Shown here: positions 11,030 to 22,383 of the stretch, in pieces
Layout: each line of letters starts with the position of its first letter
Position numbering within the stretch: position 1 is the stretch's first letter
NCBI RefSeq assembly: GCF_004359215.1
Contig: NC_090625.1
Coordinates: forward strand, 2,268,070 to 2,332,069
DNA from: Bremia lactucae
Lineage: Eukaryota > Oomycota > Peronosporomycetes > Peronosporales > Peronosporaceae
Length of the DNA stretch: 64,000 bases
Reading direction: 5' to 3'
Translations under genes and position numbers: made by a program
The notes under the pieces: model-generated
What the model was told of the DNA's origin: nothing
Databases searched by the model: none
The model's input: only the letters and a program-made list of their open reading frames with translations

Positions 11030-12379
11030 GCAACTTGAGCGCAACTTAGCCGCTCGATGTGTTTATCTGCATTACTTTTACTCGACTCGACGGCGGCGAC
11101 ACCCTCTATCCCAAGCTTGGTGCGCAGATACTTGAATTGTGCGGCGGCCAGCATATCTTGCGTCGAAGAGTAATCGAGATTTTACTTGACCGTCTTAACC
11201 TTTTCTTGCACACAGTGGTGACGGATGTCGATATGTTTTGTGCGCTTGCGAAACTCCAAATTCATGGCCAATAGGATCGAGCCTCGAGTGTCCTCGAATA
11301 TCTTGACTGATTCATCCATAGTCATCACACTAAGTTTACAGAGAAACTTTAAGCTAAACTGTTTTTTTCGTGGCCTCTGATAGCGCCATGTATTCAGCTT
11401 CCGTTGAAGAGAGCGCTACAGTCCTTTGCTTCTTCTTCGCCAACTGTTGCATCCGCTATTCATCGTATAGACATAGCACTTGTGCCAGTCTGCATCGGAA
11501 TAATCAAGTAAACTTGTTGAACCGCTTTGCGAAAACTCAAGTCCGTTCGTTGGCGTCGCATTGAGGTATCGCAGTACACGCTTGAGAGCTTGCCAATGTG
11601 TTGGACATGGGTCAGCGGCAAACTGGCTTAAAACTTCTACAGCAGCACTAAGGTCCGGACGCGTAGCAACCATCAAGTACATAATGCCACCAGCACAACT
11701 TCGGTACGGCACATTTTTCATCGTATCTTCATGCTTGCAACCACCCTCACACGTGTTCTTCGTCAACTTAAGATCTGAAACTTGAGGCGTCTTCACAGGC
11801 TGCTATCTTGCATGCCGATCTTGTTCAACACTGACTAAAAAACTTAGTCTGCCGAATAGTGACTTGACCGGATACTCGATCTTGTCCAATTTCCATGCCG
11901 AAAAATACTTAAGTTCACCAAGATCAGTCATCTCAATCGATCGCTCAGTGCACGCTCCGTTGATACTAACAGCGAGTCTTCACTGCTTGCGATGATAAGA
12001 TCGTTTACGTAAAACACGACAATAATCATGTCACCGTTTGTGCGCTTGATGTAGACGCAGTGATCGGACTCACATTTGTTGAAATTCATCTTGATCAAGA
12101 ATTGTCGATGGTGTGTTTTCATATGCGTGGCGACTGTTTAAGACCATAAAGCGACCGCTTGAGCCTGCACACATGGTCCGGTTTGTCCACGCTGACAAAT
12201 CCTTCGGGTTACTGCATGTATATTTCTTCATCCAGAATCCCGTTAAGAAATGCAGTCGTCACGTCTATTTAGTGCAGCATCAAACCGTACTTGGCAGCCA
12301 GACTCAGCACAACACGTATCGAAGTTAACTTCGCCACTGGCGCAAACGTCTCCTCGTAGTCGACTCCATACTTTTGCGA
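11030..12379 (-). pseudogene. G2 copia pol 3' part (RT to RNase H)
   Basis: Minus-strand pol in several frames: RT with YVND (11928-12122), then KTPQVSDLKLTKN through VATRPDLSAAVEVLSQF (11796-11416), then a decayed RNase H (YSDADWHKCYVYTMN) and the far C-terminus. Unlike G1, its RNase H is G-type to the LTR, which identifies G1's end as foreign. The right edge is an assembly gap. Bases 11742-12379 are repeated as 13084-13721 beyond the gap. Confidence 0.83.
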
Positions 12380-12807
12380 NNNNNNNNNNNNNNNNNNNNN
12401 NNNNNNNNNNNNNNNNNNNNNNNNNNNNNNNNNNNNNNNNNNNNNNNNNNNNNNNNNNNNNNNNNNNNNNNNNNNNNNNNNNNNNNNNNNNNNNNNNNNN
12501 NNNNNNNNNNNNNNNNNNNNNNNNNNNNNNNNNNNNNNNNNNNNNNNNNNNNNNNNNNNNNNNNNNNNNNNNNNNNNNNNNNNNNNNNNNNNNNNNNNNN
12601 NNNNNNNNNNNNNNNNNNNNNNNNNNNNNNNNNNNNNNNNNNNNNNNNNNNNNNNNNNNNNNNNNNNNNNNNNNNNNNNNNNNNNNNNNNNNNNNNNNNN
12701 NNNNNNNNNNNNNNNNNNNNNNNNNNNNNNNNNNNNNNNNNNNNNNNNNNNNNNNNNNNNNNNNNNNNNNNNNNNNNNNNNNNNNNNNNNNNNNNNNNNN
12801 NNNNNNN
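12380..12807. other. Assembly gap (428 N)
   Basis: A run of unknown bases inside G2. About 638 bases on its left recur on its right, so the two contigs overlap in content. The left one lacks the gypsy LTR insertion that the right one has. Open reading frames crossing it are artefacts. Confidence 0.99.
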
Positions 12808-13082
12808 TTGTTAATCTATCTTTGTAAATGTTGTCTTAACTATAAACTAATACTAAACATGTAAATGAATTCTTATCTATCTTATCTCGTAACTCTCTTT
12901 GATTACTTCTACAGCTGATTAGTCTGCGGAATAAATAGACATAATGGTCTATACCTATTTATGGATAAGAATTCAGGAAATTACTATTTAAAGTAATTTC
13001 CTCCAAATATTATCTACCTTTTGGATAATATTAATTAACAATCTTTTATTGTTAATTTCATGTAACGATACACCCCGTTACA
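12808..13082 (-). repeat. Ty3/gypsy LTR fragment inserted in G2
   Basis: An AT-rich fragment in minus orientation. Its right edge at 13082 is the LTR start TGTAACGGGGTGTATCG. It is related to the LTRs at 62027-62425 and 63451-63882. The left part, including the LTR end, falls in the gap. G2 sequence resumes at 13083 with ACCCTCACAC. It is probably a solo LTR or one end of a gypsy insertion. No target duplication can be checked because of the gap. Confidence 0.82.
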
Positions 13083-16000
13083 ACCCTCACACATGTTCTT
13101 CGTCAACTTAAGATCTGAAACTTGAGGCGTCTTCACAGGCTGCTATCTTGCATGCCGATCTTGTTCAACACTGACTAAAAAAACTTAGTCTGCCGAATAG
13201 TGACTTGACCGGATACTCGATCTTGTCCAATTTCCATGCCGAAAAATACTTAAGTTCACCAAGATCAGTCATCTCAATCGATCGCTCAGTGCACGCTCCG
13301 TTGATACTAACAGCGAGTCTTCACTGCTTGCGATGATAAGATCGTTTACGTAAAACACGACAATAATCATGTCACCGTTTGTGCGCTTGATGTAGACGCA
13401 GTGATCGGACTCACATTTGTTAAAATTCATCTTGATCAAGAATTGTCGATGGTGTGTTTTCATATGCGTGGCGACTGTTTAAGACCATAAAGCGACCGCT
13501 TGAGCCTGCACACATGGTCCGGTTTGTCCACGCTGACAAATCCTTCGGGTTACTGCATGTATATTTCTTCATCCAGAATCCCGTTAAGAAATGCAGTCGT
13601 CACGTCTATTTAGTGCAGCATCAAACCGTACTTGGCAGCCAGACACAGCACAACACGTATCGAAGTTAACTTCGCCACTGGCGCAAACGTCTCCTCGTAG
13701 TCGACTCCATACTTTTGCGAAAATCCTTTGGCCACGAGCCGCGCCTTGTAACGCTCGATAATTCCATCTTGATTTACTTTCACTCGAAACACTCATCTGC
13801 ATTCATTTGCTTTGCGTCCCAAAGGCAGAGGCATAACTTCCCATGTCTTGTTCTTGTAAACCGACTCTAACGCGGAGTCGCACGCGGCTTTTCACTCTTT
13901 CTCGTTGCTGGATTCCATCGCCGACTTGAATGTTGTCGGCATTTCTCCCACTGAATACACGACGTTGGCTGGTTCATATATCTTCTCATTGTTCAGAACT
14001 GTAGCAGACGCTGACATTTCTTCAAGTGTCGACCGTCGATAGTCAGCCACATGTCGCTTGGGACGCGGAATTACAGCGACCTTTTTCAGCGACTCAGTAC
14101 GAGTATGCCATTTACGACCCAAGTCAAATTCTGGGTGCGCGTCTTAAGCTTCATTCGGCTCCTCTTCAGATACCGTCGCGACTCATCAGAATTCGACCAC
14201 TTGACAGGTCTTCAAAAATATACGTTTTCTGGTGCTCTGAATAGCCCAAAAATCGGCACAATACGGCTTTTGCGTCCAGCTTCGATCGCTTTCTTTCGGA
14301 ATGTGGACGTACGCGTGACAGCCAAAAACCTTAAGGTTTGCCAATAACGGTTTCTTTGTCGTTTAAATCTCGACTGGTGACTTTCCGTCGTCGATAGAAC
14401 GCGAAAGACACCGATTACGAAGAAACACTGCCGTCATTACAGCTTCACCCAATAGTGCTTAGCGAGGCCGCCGTGTTCCAGCATGGATATAGGGCATTCC
14501 ACTAGCGTCCGGTTCATACGCTCAGCAACTCCATTTAATTGTGGCGTGTAAGGCGGCGTATACTTGAAAACAATTCCTTGATCCGAGCAAAACTTAGACA
14601 TTTTCTCAAACGCATACCCGCCACCATTGTCACGACGAAGAGATTTTATGCGTTTGCCGGTCTGCTTTTCCGCGAACGCAACAAAATTGGCGAACTTGTC
14701 CATGACTTCTGACTTGCTCTTCATCAAGTAAATGACACAGTGCCGGGACTTGCCATCGGTGAAAGTCACGAAATAGCGCTTGCCGCTAAAAGATGAAGTC
14801 TGCATAGGGCCACATACATCACTGTGTATGACATTTAAAAACTCACGTGCCCGCTCCGTCGATGTCGATTGGAAACGTACGCGGGTTTGCTTTCCAAGCG
14901 CACAGCTATCACAAATCCGCACTTGTTTAAAGACGCAATGTCAATTCCAATAGTGAGATTCTTCTTGACGATGGCACTAAGCCCGTCATGATCGATATGT
15001 CCTAGGCGAAGGTGCCACAAGTACGAGATGATATCTTCATTGTGAGCCAAAGGCTTGACAACATTTGCTTAATCTTGAAAAACTGGAGTCATGTGAAAAA
15101 TTATTTTCCTTCGCGTACACCGATCTTCAACTTGGCGCCTTTTGTCTCTGCGAAGCACCCTTCCTTGTCGAATACAACAGGCCCAACGTCCTTGGTAAAA
15201 CAACCGACAAAAAACAAAGTTCGCGATATCTTTGGAATTTGCCAAACGTTCGTAAGCACACCCTTTTTAACCCCCTGCAAAGTCTTCATTGACATGACGA
15301 TGTCTCCGCTGGCGATAGCTTGGAAAATATCGTCGTCTGAGAGATGAACGTCGATTGAACCGAAGACATCGTAGTTCCGCATTAATTTCTTGGAACTTGT
15401 CATATGCGCGTCGCCCCCAAGTCGACCAGTCAATCATCATCGGACTTGGCATAATCGCTGCTACCGCCAGTCGAGATAAGATAGTCGCCAGAATCTTCAA
15501 TCTGTGCGACGTTTGCACGCTGCAACCGATATCGCTCAGCGTCATTCGGACTCGTGAAGGGCAATCCAAGAACTAGTGTCCTTGTTTGTTGCAATTATGG
15601 CACATACCAGTCTTCTTCACCAACCGTTCTTTGCGCTTAGCTTCCTTTATCGTGAACGCTTGACCAGTCGCAGCTCCGTCGCCGCCGTATTCCTTGCGTT
15701 TCATATCTTCGTGTAAGGTCGAGACGTCACAAGCTCCCAAGTCAACATATCCGCACGCGATTCCAACGCAGTAATAAGAAACTGCAACGAGTCACTGAGA
15801 CTCCCGAGAAGCATGATAACCAAGTCGTCCATGCTCACCGGGGCACCCGCAGCGTCGAGCTGCTCCGCTTGCGTCTTGAGCTTGTTGATGTGTTTTAGGA
15901 CACCATCACCTTCTTCCATCATTGTTGTGAAGAAACATCGACGAAGAAAGAGCTTGTTTGCGAGGATCCTCTTCTCGAAGTATCCTTCTATTCTTGACCA

Positions 16001-16315
16001 GGCATCATGCGCACCACTTGACGATCGGACCAGCGGCAGCTGCGAGTCTTCCATCGCGAGACAGATTATCGCCAACGCCTTACGAGCCTTCCTCTTAAAG
16101 GTCGCCTGATCCAACGCATTCGTGCAGTGCGTCAGCTTTATCTATCCACTTCCCGCAAGTGCCTCTCCGCCAGCTCCATCTGTATCATGAACTTCCACAT
16201 GTAAAAGTTGGTGCCGTCAAATTTGTTGATACGACTTGGCGTAGAGGCGTCCATGATAACGAAGGCAGTGTCTGGGGTGTGGAAGGCAGCGAAGGCGGGG
16301 CTTGGGCTCATAACC
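13083..16315 (-). pseudogene. G2 copia gag-pol 5' part, dead copy
   Basis: Minus strand from the gag start inside the primer-binding site (ATG near 16311) leftward. It has a gag stop TAA at 16138-16140, the gag block [20 protein letters not shown] (16114-15701), a decayed protease, GAG-pre-integrase [15 protein letters not shown] (15050-14835), integrase core 14922-14437 ([33 protein letters not shown]), RT pieces, and the YVND box at 13463-13269. Frame breaks coincide with those of G1 (for example integrase open segments of the same 161 codons), so both come from one inactive ancestor by duplication. Confidence 0.86.
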
Positions 16316-16630
16316 TGTTGTATTAGGTCAAGTGTGCACTAGATGGCAAAATGTAAAGTAAATATAGTTAAGGTCCTTAGTTCGCAAACCGTTTGCTATC
16401 TCCAAGCCTACGAGATAGTTTACTGGATTTACTTACCGCTACATTCCTTCTAGCACGTGGAGACGCCATCTTGAATATGATCATTTGCCCATCTCAAAGT
16501 AGATCATCGAACGCTTTGCGAAACCATCTGTTGTGCTGTCGCATGTTGATGATCGCTGTCGCGCGATGTCGATGATCAATTGGTACATACCGGTTAGTGT
16601 TGCGCACTTCGAGGCGCATCCTTGTCAACA
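16316..16630 (-). repeat. G2 5' LTR
   Basis: A 315-base LTR from TGTTGACAAGG (16630) to ATACAACA (16316), followed on the coding side by GGTTATGAGCCC. It is the same length as 10715-11029, with only a few base differences. Its other side continues into another G RNase H end, so it too is shared between neighbours. Confidence 0.88.
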
Positions 16631-16795
16631 GCAACTTGAGCGCAACTTAGCCGCTCGAGGTGTTTATCTGCATTACTTTTACTCGACTCGACGGCGGCGA
16701 CACCCTCTATCCCAAGCTTGGTGCGCAGATACTTGAATTGTGCGGCGACAATTGGCATTTTCATTATGTCGGCCAGCATGTCTTGCGTCGAAGAG
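16594..16795 (-). pseudogene. G3: RNase H end of a third tandem G copy
   Basis: Minus-strand pol C-terminus with TQDMLADIMKMPIVAAQFKYLRTKLG, ending inside the LTR at 16594 (36 bases of overlap). It is cut on its 5' side by the A1 insertion at 16796. The uncut sequence is visible in G2 near 11160-11175 (GAAGAGTAATCGAG). It shows that the G array had at least three members. Confidence 0.82.
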
Positions 16796-17065
16796 TATTG
16801 AGGGTTATGGGTTTCAGGTAATGTACACAACCCAAACCGGTCCAATCCGAACCGCGGTTAAACATAGCATCTACTTATATTATAGTATAGTTAGATGCAG
16901 TATGTAGAAATGAGTGGTTTCGAGAAGTAAAAGTGTAAGCCCCAATAAATCAATCACTTCCAAATATTCCTTCTCCTTCACAAGTCGTCTTCACCTTTCA
17001 AGTGCAGACTTCTCTCGTGTTCTTCAAGCCTCCTTCTCTCTTCCAGTGCTCGGTACCCTTTAACA
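16796..17065 (+). repeat. A1 5' LTR
   Basis: 270 bases from TATTGAGGG to TTTAACA. A TATA-like region (TTATATTATAGTATAG) lies near 16875-16890. No CRE sites. The exact 5' edge could be two bases to the right (TTGAGG), because TA is present on both sides of the boundary. Confidence 0.92.
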
Positions 17066-17080
17066 GGTTATGAGCCCAAG
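17066..17080 (+). promoter_or_regulatory. A1 primer-binding site overlapping the gag-pol start codon
   Basis: GGTTATGAGCCCAAG directly follows the LTR. Its complement, CTTGGGCTCATAACC, contains CUCAUAA with anticodon CAU, the anticodon loop of initiator tRNA-Met. Drosophila copia is known to prime from a 5' half of this tRNA with a very similar site. The ATG at 17070-17072 is inside the site and pairs with the anticodon. Confidence 0.85.
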
Positions 17081-20000
17081 CACGATGTCCTCTGCTCAAG
17101 ATTCCGCCACCAAGATCTCCATCGACAAATTCGATGGCGACAACTATGCGACGTGGAGCCGCTACATGCGTGGCGTGTTCCTGACCAAGTCGACTTGGCA
17201 TGTGGTCAACCGGGAGACTACTCCAACCTTCGCCGATCCTCGCGCCATGGACGAATATGTCAAGGCGAGCAATATCGCCTTCGGCTTGATGTTGCTGTAC
17301 ATAAGCGCGGATTACCATCACGTGGTTGATGACTGCGAAGAAGCATGGGTTGCGTGGGCAAAGCTGAAGACCCTCTACGGCGGATCGCAGAAGGCAGGAC
17401 GGATCTTCTTGAAGCGACAGCTCTTCAGCATGGAGATGGCGGAAGGCGGTAATGTACTTCATCATTGCAATGAAGTCCTCAACATCAGCGCAAAGCTCAA
17501 GAGCATCGGCGCCAAGATGGAGGACGAGGACGTGGCGATTTGCTTGTTGCGCAGCCTCCCCAAGAGTTACGAGAACGTCGTTCTCAACTTGGAGATGAGC
17601 AGCGCGGAATTGCGATCGCGGGACGTCGTGAAAGTGCTGACAAATGAGCACATCAAGAGACAAGGAAACAAGACGACATCGGTGAAGACTGAAGAAACAA
17701 CCAAGGCTTTCAGTACCGAACGCGAGTTTCGTCAGTGTACATTCTGCGGAAAATTGGGGCACACTGTGGAGAAGTGCTGGACCAAGCAGAAGGAAGACAA
17801 TCGGGGAGCTCGACGCGGCGGCAATTATCGTGGACGCGGAGCGAATCAAGTTCAGTGGCAAGGCTACAGTGGCAACAGCAACGGTAACTACGATCGTGTG
17901 GCGTTTGCTGTGTCAATGAAATGCGGACTTTCAACGACCAAGAACATGTCCGGGATGTGGGCGATTGATAGCGGTGCTACGCATCACATCTGCTACGAAA
18001 AATCCAAGTTCGAAGTTCTGGACGAACACAATGAAGGTGAAGTTCTGGTCGCAGATGGAAATAAAGCCGCTATCAAAGGCATCGGGACTATCATCGAAAA
18101 GGTACTACTGCCTAACGGTGAAGAACGTGAAGTCGAGATCAAAAACGCGCTTTTCGTCCCAGATATGAACAAGAACCTACTATCAATTCCGCAAATCAAC
18201 AAGAGCGGCAAGTTTCAAGTGGTGTTTGATGGTACCAAAATGGAGATCTCGCGTAAAGACCCTGAGCAAGTGGTGGCGATGGCAGATCTTGCGGATGGAC
18301 TCTATTGGCTTCGCACATCTCACCGATCGATAAATACTACATCAAGGTCAAGAGTCGAAGATCTTCATGCACGCATGGGCCACGCACCGTTTGATGTCTT
18401 GTGCAAAATGGTTTCCAAAGGGATGATCAAGGATGCTAAAATGCCAGAAAAGGCAAGCAGATCTAGCATATGCCACGGGTGTCAAGAAGGAAAAATGGTA
18501 CAGCGACCGTTTCCAAGTAACCCGAACAAGCAGCACTACGACCCGTTCGAGCTTCTACACATCGACACTTGCGGACCCATGGAAGTTGAATCGCTGGGTG
18601 GAAGCAAGTACTTGCTACTAATCGTCGATGAAGGCAGCGGATGCATGAAGGGCTTCGGTCTGCGCGCCAAGTCTGATAGTGAAGAGTGTATCAAGAGATA
18701 CATCAATGCGGTGCAGACGCAGTTTGACTTCAAGGTCAAGTTCGTTCGACATGATGGTGCACGAGAATTCGCGACAACTTCGATCAAGGCATTTTACGAT
18801 GATCAAGGAATCGAGCAGCAAGTCACTGTTCCGTATGCGCACCAGACGAATGGCACGGCAGAACGGGCAATCCGGACTATCGTAACGATTGGCCGCAGCA
18901 TGCTCCACTACGCAAAATTAGACAAGTGTTTCTGGGCTGAGGCAGCAATGACAGCAATATACATCAAGAATCGACTGCCATCGCCCAAGTACCAAGATCA
19001 GACTCCGTTCGAGATCATCAACGGATCTCGACCAAGTGTCAAACACATGCGAGTTTTTGGCTGCCGTGCGTTCGTGCTGACTCCAAAAGAAAAGAGATCG
19101 AAGTGGGATCCGAAGTCCCGTGAAGGACTGTTTATGGGGTACGAAGAAGCATCAAAGGCATACCGCATTTACGACATTGAAACGGATCAGGTGGTGATAT
19201 CTCGCGATGTCACGTTCGACGAATCGACGTTTGGGTTCGCACAGACGCCTCTACAAGATGTTGTTGATGATACCTTATTGGATTTTGACACGATGAGCAT
19301 CAGTAGTGAACCTGCCACCACGGAGTTCAAGCAAACAGGCAAGCGCAAGAACCGTTCAAACAGCCAAGAACAAGTGTTTAAACGACCAGCTTGCCGCGGA
19401 GCCGGGTTAGAAGAAGCAAGTGCGCCGGATGACTTCGAGTTGCGCCACCAAAAACGACGTTCGAATGTTCGAGCTAACCGGGACGAAGAGCAAAAGGACA
19501 ATGATATGGATGATGATGACGACACCCACCACGGTTTTTGGCAAGCAAGCGTGAATGCAGTTGAGGGCGCTGATTTATCCGAACCAACAACGTTTGAAGA
19601 CGCGATTAATGGGCCAGATCGAGTACACTGGCGTAAGGCGATCTGTGCGGAGCTAGACTCAATGAAACTCCGTAGCGTATTTCGAGCAACGAAGCTGCCA
19701 GCTGGGCAGCACACCATTGGGACCAAGTGGGTATTCAAGATCAAGCGCAAGGCTGACGGAAACATCGATAAATACAAGGCACGTCTCGTTGCCAAGGGTT
19801 TCAAGCAAAAGTATGGCATCGACTACACGGAGACGTTTTCACCAGTAGTCAAGTGCGTGACGCTGCGCATGGTGATTGCACTCACAAAGTACTTCGACTG
19901 GACACTGGACCAACTGGACGTGGTGACAGCTTTTCTGTATGGAGAAATGAAGGAAAGAGTATTCTGTGCGGTCCCAGAAGGAGTCGACGTCAATAAAGAT

Positions 20001-21128
20001 TTTGATTGCTTTGAACTGGTTAAAGCAATCTACGGACTAAAACAAGCTTCACGGGTATGGAATGACACTTTTCATGAGTTTGTTTGCTCCATCGGATTTC
20101 AAGTCTCCGATTTTGATCCGTGCCTTTATCTCAAGATTGCAAACGGAGAGTGCGTGCTATTGTTGGTCTATGTTGATGATGTACTGGTGACTGGGAGTTC
20201 AATTGAAATGATTGCGCACACCAAGAAAGACTTAAAGTCACGTTTTGAGATGACTGATAGTGGCAAGTGCGCTTTTGTCCTCGGCATCGAGCTGGTAGAC
20301 AACAATGACGGAAGCGTGACGATGTGCCAGCGACGCTACGTGGACGATGTTCTCAAGCGTTTCGGCATGAGTGACTGCAAAGCTGTCATCAGCCCAATGG
20401 ACATCAGCTCTCGACTAACGTCAAGCAACGCAGCAACTAAAATCAACGTTCCGTTTCGTGAAGCAGTGGGTGCTTTAATGCACTTGATGACCGCGACACG
20501 ACCAGACATTGCCTTCGCCGTGGGTTACGTGTCGCGTTTTATGGAAAACCCACAAGTCGAGCATTGGATGGCGGTGAAGCGCATCCTTCGATACTTGCAA
20601 GGAACCAAGTCGCATGGAATCTGCTTTAAGCCTGGCAACAATGTGGATTTTTGCGGCTACTCGGATGCAGACTGGGCCGGTGATCATGCAGACCGCAAGT
20701 CGACTTCAGGATACGCGTTTATTCTCATGGGCGCTCCTGTAAGCTGGGGGAGCAAGAAACAATCAAGTGTGTCGCTGTCAACAAGTGAAGCCGAATATAT
20801 CGCGCTAAGTTTAGCGATTCAAGAAGGCAAGTGGGTGCATCGACTACTGCGCGAAATCCTAGACGCGGCAGCAAACAAGTCTGAACCGGTGCTTAAGATC
20901 ATGGAAGACAACCAGTCGTGTATCAAGATGACGAAGAATCCGGTAAACCATGGTCGTGCGAAACATATCGACATCAAGTATCACCACATTCGTGATGAAG
21001 TAAAGCGTGGTGATGTCAAGTTGGAATACTGCGAGACTTCGAAGATGTTGGCGGATATCATGACGAAAGGACTGCCAGGACCGCGTCACAAGGAATTAAC
21101 GACAGCGCTTGGCATACACGCGTGTTAG
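17070..21128 (+). CDS. Ty1/copia Gag-Pol polyprotein, A1, intact (1352 aa)
   Basis: The polyprotein supplies capsid, protease, integrase, RT and RNase H for particle assembly, cDNA synthesis and integration. Visible in order: copia-type Gag (about 1-220); zinc knuckle C223-C226-H231-C236; protease D300-S-G-A; GAG-pre-integrase with HARMGH near 432 and CHGC near 467; integrase catalytic D499, D562, E598 (D-X62-D-X35-E); a charged linker rich in Asp near 800-840; RVT_2 reverse transcriptase with [10 protein letters not shown] and YVDD at 1034-1037; RNase H with SDADWAGD near 1198, SEAEY and EDNQSC. No stop or frameshift. The start is chosen because it sits in the primer-binding site as in every other group. 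The frame stops 13 bases before the 3' LTR, unlike groups B, C, F and G. Probably competent, but untested. Confidence 0.95.
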   Translation: MSPSTMSSAQDSATKISIDKFDGDNYATWSRYMRGVFLTKSTWHVVNRETTPTFADPRAMDEYVKASNIAFGLMLLYISADYHHVVDDCEEAWVAWAKLKTLYGGSQKAGRIFLKRQLFSMEMAEGGNVLHHCNEVLNISAKLKSIGAKMEDEDVAICLLRSLPKSYENVVLNLEMSSAELRSRDVVKVLTNEHIKRQGNKTTSVKTEETTKAFSTEREFRQCTFCGKLGHTVEKCWTKQKEDNRGARRGGNYRGRGANQVQWQGYSGNSNGNYDRVAFAVSMKCGLSTTKNMSGMWAIDSGATHHICYEKSKFEVLDEHNEGEVLVADGNKAAIKGIGTIIEKVLLPNGEEREVEIKNALFVPDMNKNLLSIPQINKSGKFQVVFDGTKMEISRKDPEQVVAMADLADGLYWLRTSHRSINTTSRSRVEDLHARMGHAPFDVLCKMVSKGMIKDAKMPEKASRSSICHGCQEGKMVQRPFPSNPNKQHYDPFELLHIDTCGPMEVESLGGSKYLLLIVDEGSGCMKGFGLRAKSDSEECIKRYINAVQTQFDFKVKFVRHDGAREFATTSIKAFYDDQGIEQQVTVPYAHQTNGTAERAIRTIVTIGRSMLHYAKLDKCFWAEAAMTAIYIKNRLPSPKYQDQTPFEIINGSRPSVKHMRVFGCRAFVLTPKEKRSKWDPKSREGLFMGYEEASKAYRIYDIETDQVVISRDVTFDESTFGFAQTPLQDVVDDTLLDFDTMSISSEPATTEFKQTGKRKNRSNSQEQVFKRPACRGAGLEEASAPDDFELRHQKRRSNVRANRDEEQKDNDMDDDDDTHHGFWQASVNAVEGADLSEPTTFEDAINGPDRVHWRKAICAELDSMKLRSVFRATKLPAGQHTIGTKWVFKIKRKADGNIDKYKARLVAKGFKQKYGIDYTETFSPVVKCVTLRMVIALTKYFDWTLDQLDVVTAFLYGEMKERVFCAVPEGVDVNKDFDCFELVKAIYGLKQASRVWNDTFHEFVCSIGFQVSDFDPCLYLKIANGECVLLLVYVDDVLVTGSSIEMIAHTKKDLKSRFEMTDSGKCAFVLGIELVDNNDGSVTMCQRRYVDDVLKRFGMSDCKAVISPMDISSRLTSSNAATKINVPFREAVGALMHLMTATRPDIAFAVGYVSRFMENPQVEHWMAVKRILRYLQGTKSHGICFKPGNNVDFCGYSDADWAGDHADRKSTSGYAFILMGAPVSWGSKKQSSVSLSTSEAEYIALSLAIQEGKWVHRLLREILDAAANKSEPVLKIMEDNQSCIKMTKNPVNHGRAKHIDIKYHHIRDEVKRGDVKLEYCETSKMLADIMTKGLPGPRHKELTTALGIHAC

Positions 21129-21141
21129 CATTGAGGGGGCG

Positions 21142-21411
21142 TATTGAGGGTTATGGGTTTCAGGTAATGTACACAACCCAAACCGGTCCAATCCGAACCG
21201 CGGTTAAACATAGCATCTACTTATATTATAGTATAGTTAGATGCAGTATGTAGAAATGAGTGGTTTCGAGAAGTAAAAGTGTAAGCCCCAATAAATCAAT
21301 CACTTCCAAATATTCCTTCTCCTTCACAAGTCGTCTTCACCTTTCAAGTGCAGACTTCTCTCGTGTTCTTCAAGCCTCCTTCTCTCTTCCAGTGCTCGGT
21401 ACCCTTTAACA
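21142..21411 (+). repeat. A1 3' LTR
   Basis: 270 bases, apparently identical to 16796-17065. Preceded by the polypurine tract at 21131-21141. The base after its end (21412) is the interior of an unrelated A copy in the opposite orientation. Confidence 0.93.
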
Positions 21412-22383
21412 AAGCCCCGTCATGCCTCACAAACTTGACTTTTTCCGAACTGCGTTAGGACCTTCAAAATGTAAGTCTTGTTGAAGTCCTCGCTGTCTGA
21501 CTTGGCACGCAAACATAATCCCTTCATACATCCACTGGCCTCGTCCACAATAAGTAGCAAGTACTTGCTGCCACCAAAAGATTCCTGCTTCATCGGTCCG
21601 CAAATGTCAAAGTATCGCAATACAAATGAAGTATATCGGCGCTTATCATGGTTGCTTGGAAATAGTTTTTGGACCACTTCTTCCTTCTTGACTTCCACGA
21701 CACATGCTTGATAAAGTTGACCTTGATGATAAGGAGGCATCCTTGATCATTCCACTCGCAACCATGTTCGGCAACACGTCATTTAAAGCGTGGCCCATTC
21801 GCGCATGTAAGTTGAACTTGTTGTTCGAAGTCGCTGAATTAGCAGATCGTTGTGGTGTCCGAAGCCAGTAAAGACCGTCGACGAGATTAGCCGTCGCCAC
21901 CACTTGCTTGGAGCTTTTTCTTTCGATATTCATTCGAGCTTCGTCAAAGACCACTTGAAAACGTCCACTTTAATGTATCTGCGGAACAGAAAGTAGATAC
22001 TTGCTCATCTTGGGCGCTATAGCGCATCTTTAATCTCAATTTCGCGTACGTCACCGTTAGGTAGAACTATACGCTCAACAGTTGATCCCACGCCCATAAT
22101 CGCTGTCTTGTTGCCGTCAGCTACCAAAAGCTCGCCTTGGTCTTGCTCGTCCAGTGATGAAAACTTCGAACTTATCGTAACAGATATGATGTCCGACGCC
22201 GCTGTCAATGGCATATATTCTTGGCAATCTTTGCCTGTTGATATTTTGCATTACAGCAAAACTGCAAATGCGACCCGATCGTATTCGTAGTCGTCGTTGT
22301 GCCGATACTGCACATTGCTTGCTCCGCGTCCACGATTTTATCCGCCGCGTCGAACTCTTCGGTTGTCATCTTTTTGCTTAGTC
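21412..22383 (-). pseudogene. A3: A-group fragment (post-zinc-knuckle gag to integrase)
   Basis: Minus-strand A-type polyprotein, heavily mutated. From 22383: gag tail just after where the zinc knuckle should be, then the protease region (ELLVADGNKTAIMGVGSTVERIVLPNG), [23 protein letters not shown], and integrase start ([24 protein letters not shown], 21740-21420). It ends in the integrase core at KVLTQFGKSQV, where A1's 3' LTR begins. At its 5' side an LTR remnant is fused directly to the gag tail, so the primer-binding site and about 0.7 kb of gag are missing. Confidence 0.82.

Larger units (their letters stand above)
16796..21411 (+). mobile_element. A1: complete copia element, identical-looking LTRs, intact ORF
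   Basis: A 4616-base element with 270-base LTRs at 16796-17065 and 21142-21411. I find no difference between them on reading. Primer-binding site at 17066, polypurine tract GAGGGGGCG just before 21142. It carries one uninterrupted gag-pol frame. By structure it is the youngest copia here. The flanks do not form a target duplication: AAGAG (G3 sequence) on the left, AAGCC (A3 sequence) on the right. The element may have recombined with another A copy after insertion. Confidence 0.93.

Noticed and set aside
12250..12864. Open frame of 204 codons across the gap
   Set aside because: Most of it is N; no coding evidence.
17736..17778. Host zinc-finger gene
   Set aside because: The CCHC knuckle is in frame with copia Gag and protease.
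16998..17861. 287-codon minus-strand open frame
   Set aside because: Antisense to A1 Gag; shows no motif and no codon pattern of its own, while the plus frame has zinc knuckle and continuous pol.
19187..19819. 210-codon minus-strand open frame (also 58847-59479)
   Set aside because: Antisense shadow of the A linker and RT start, repeated wherever that sequence occurs.
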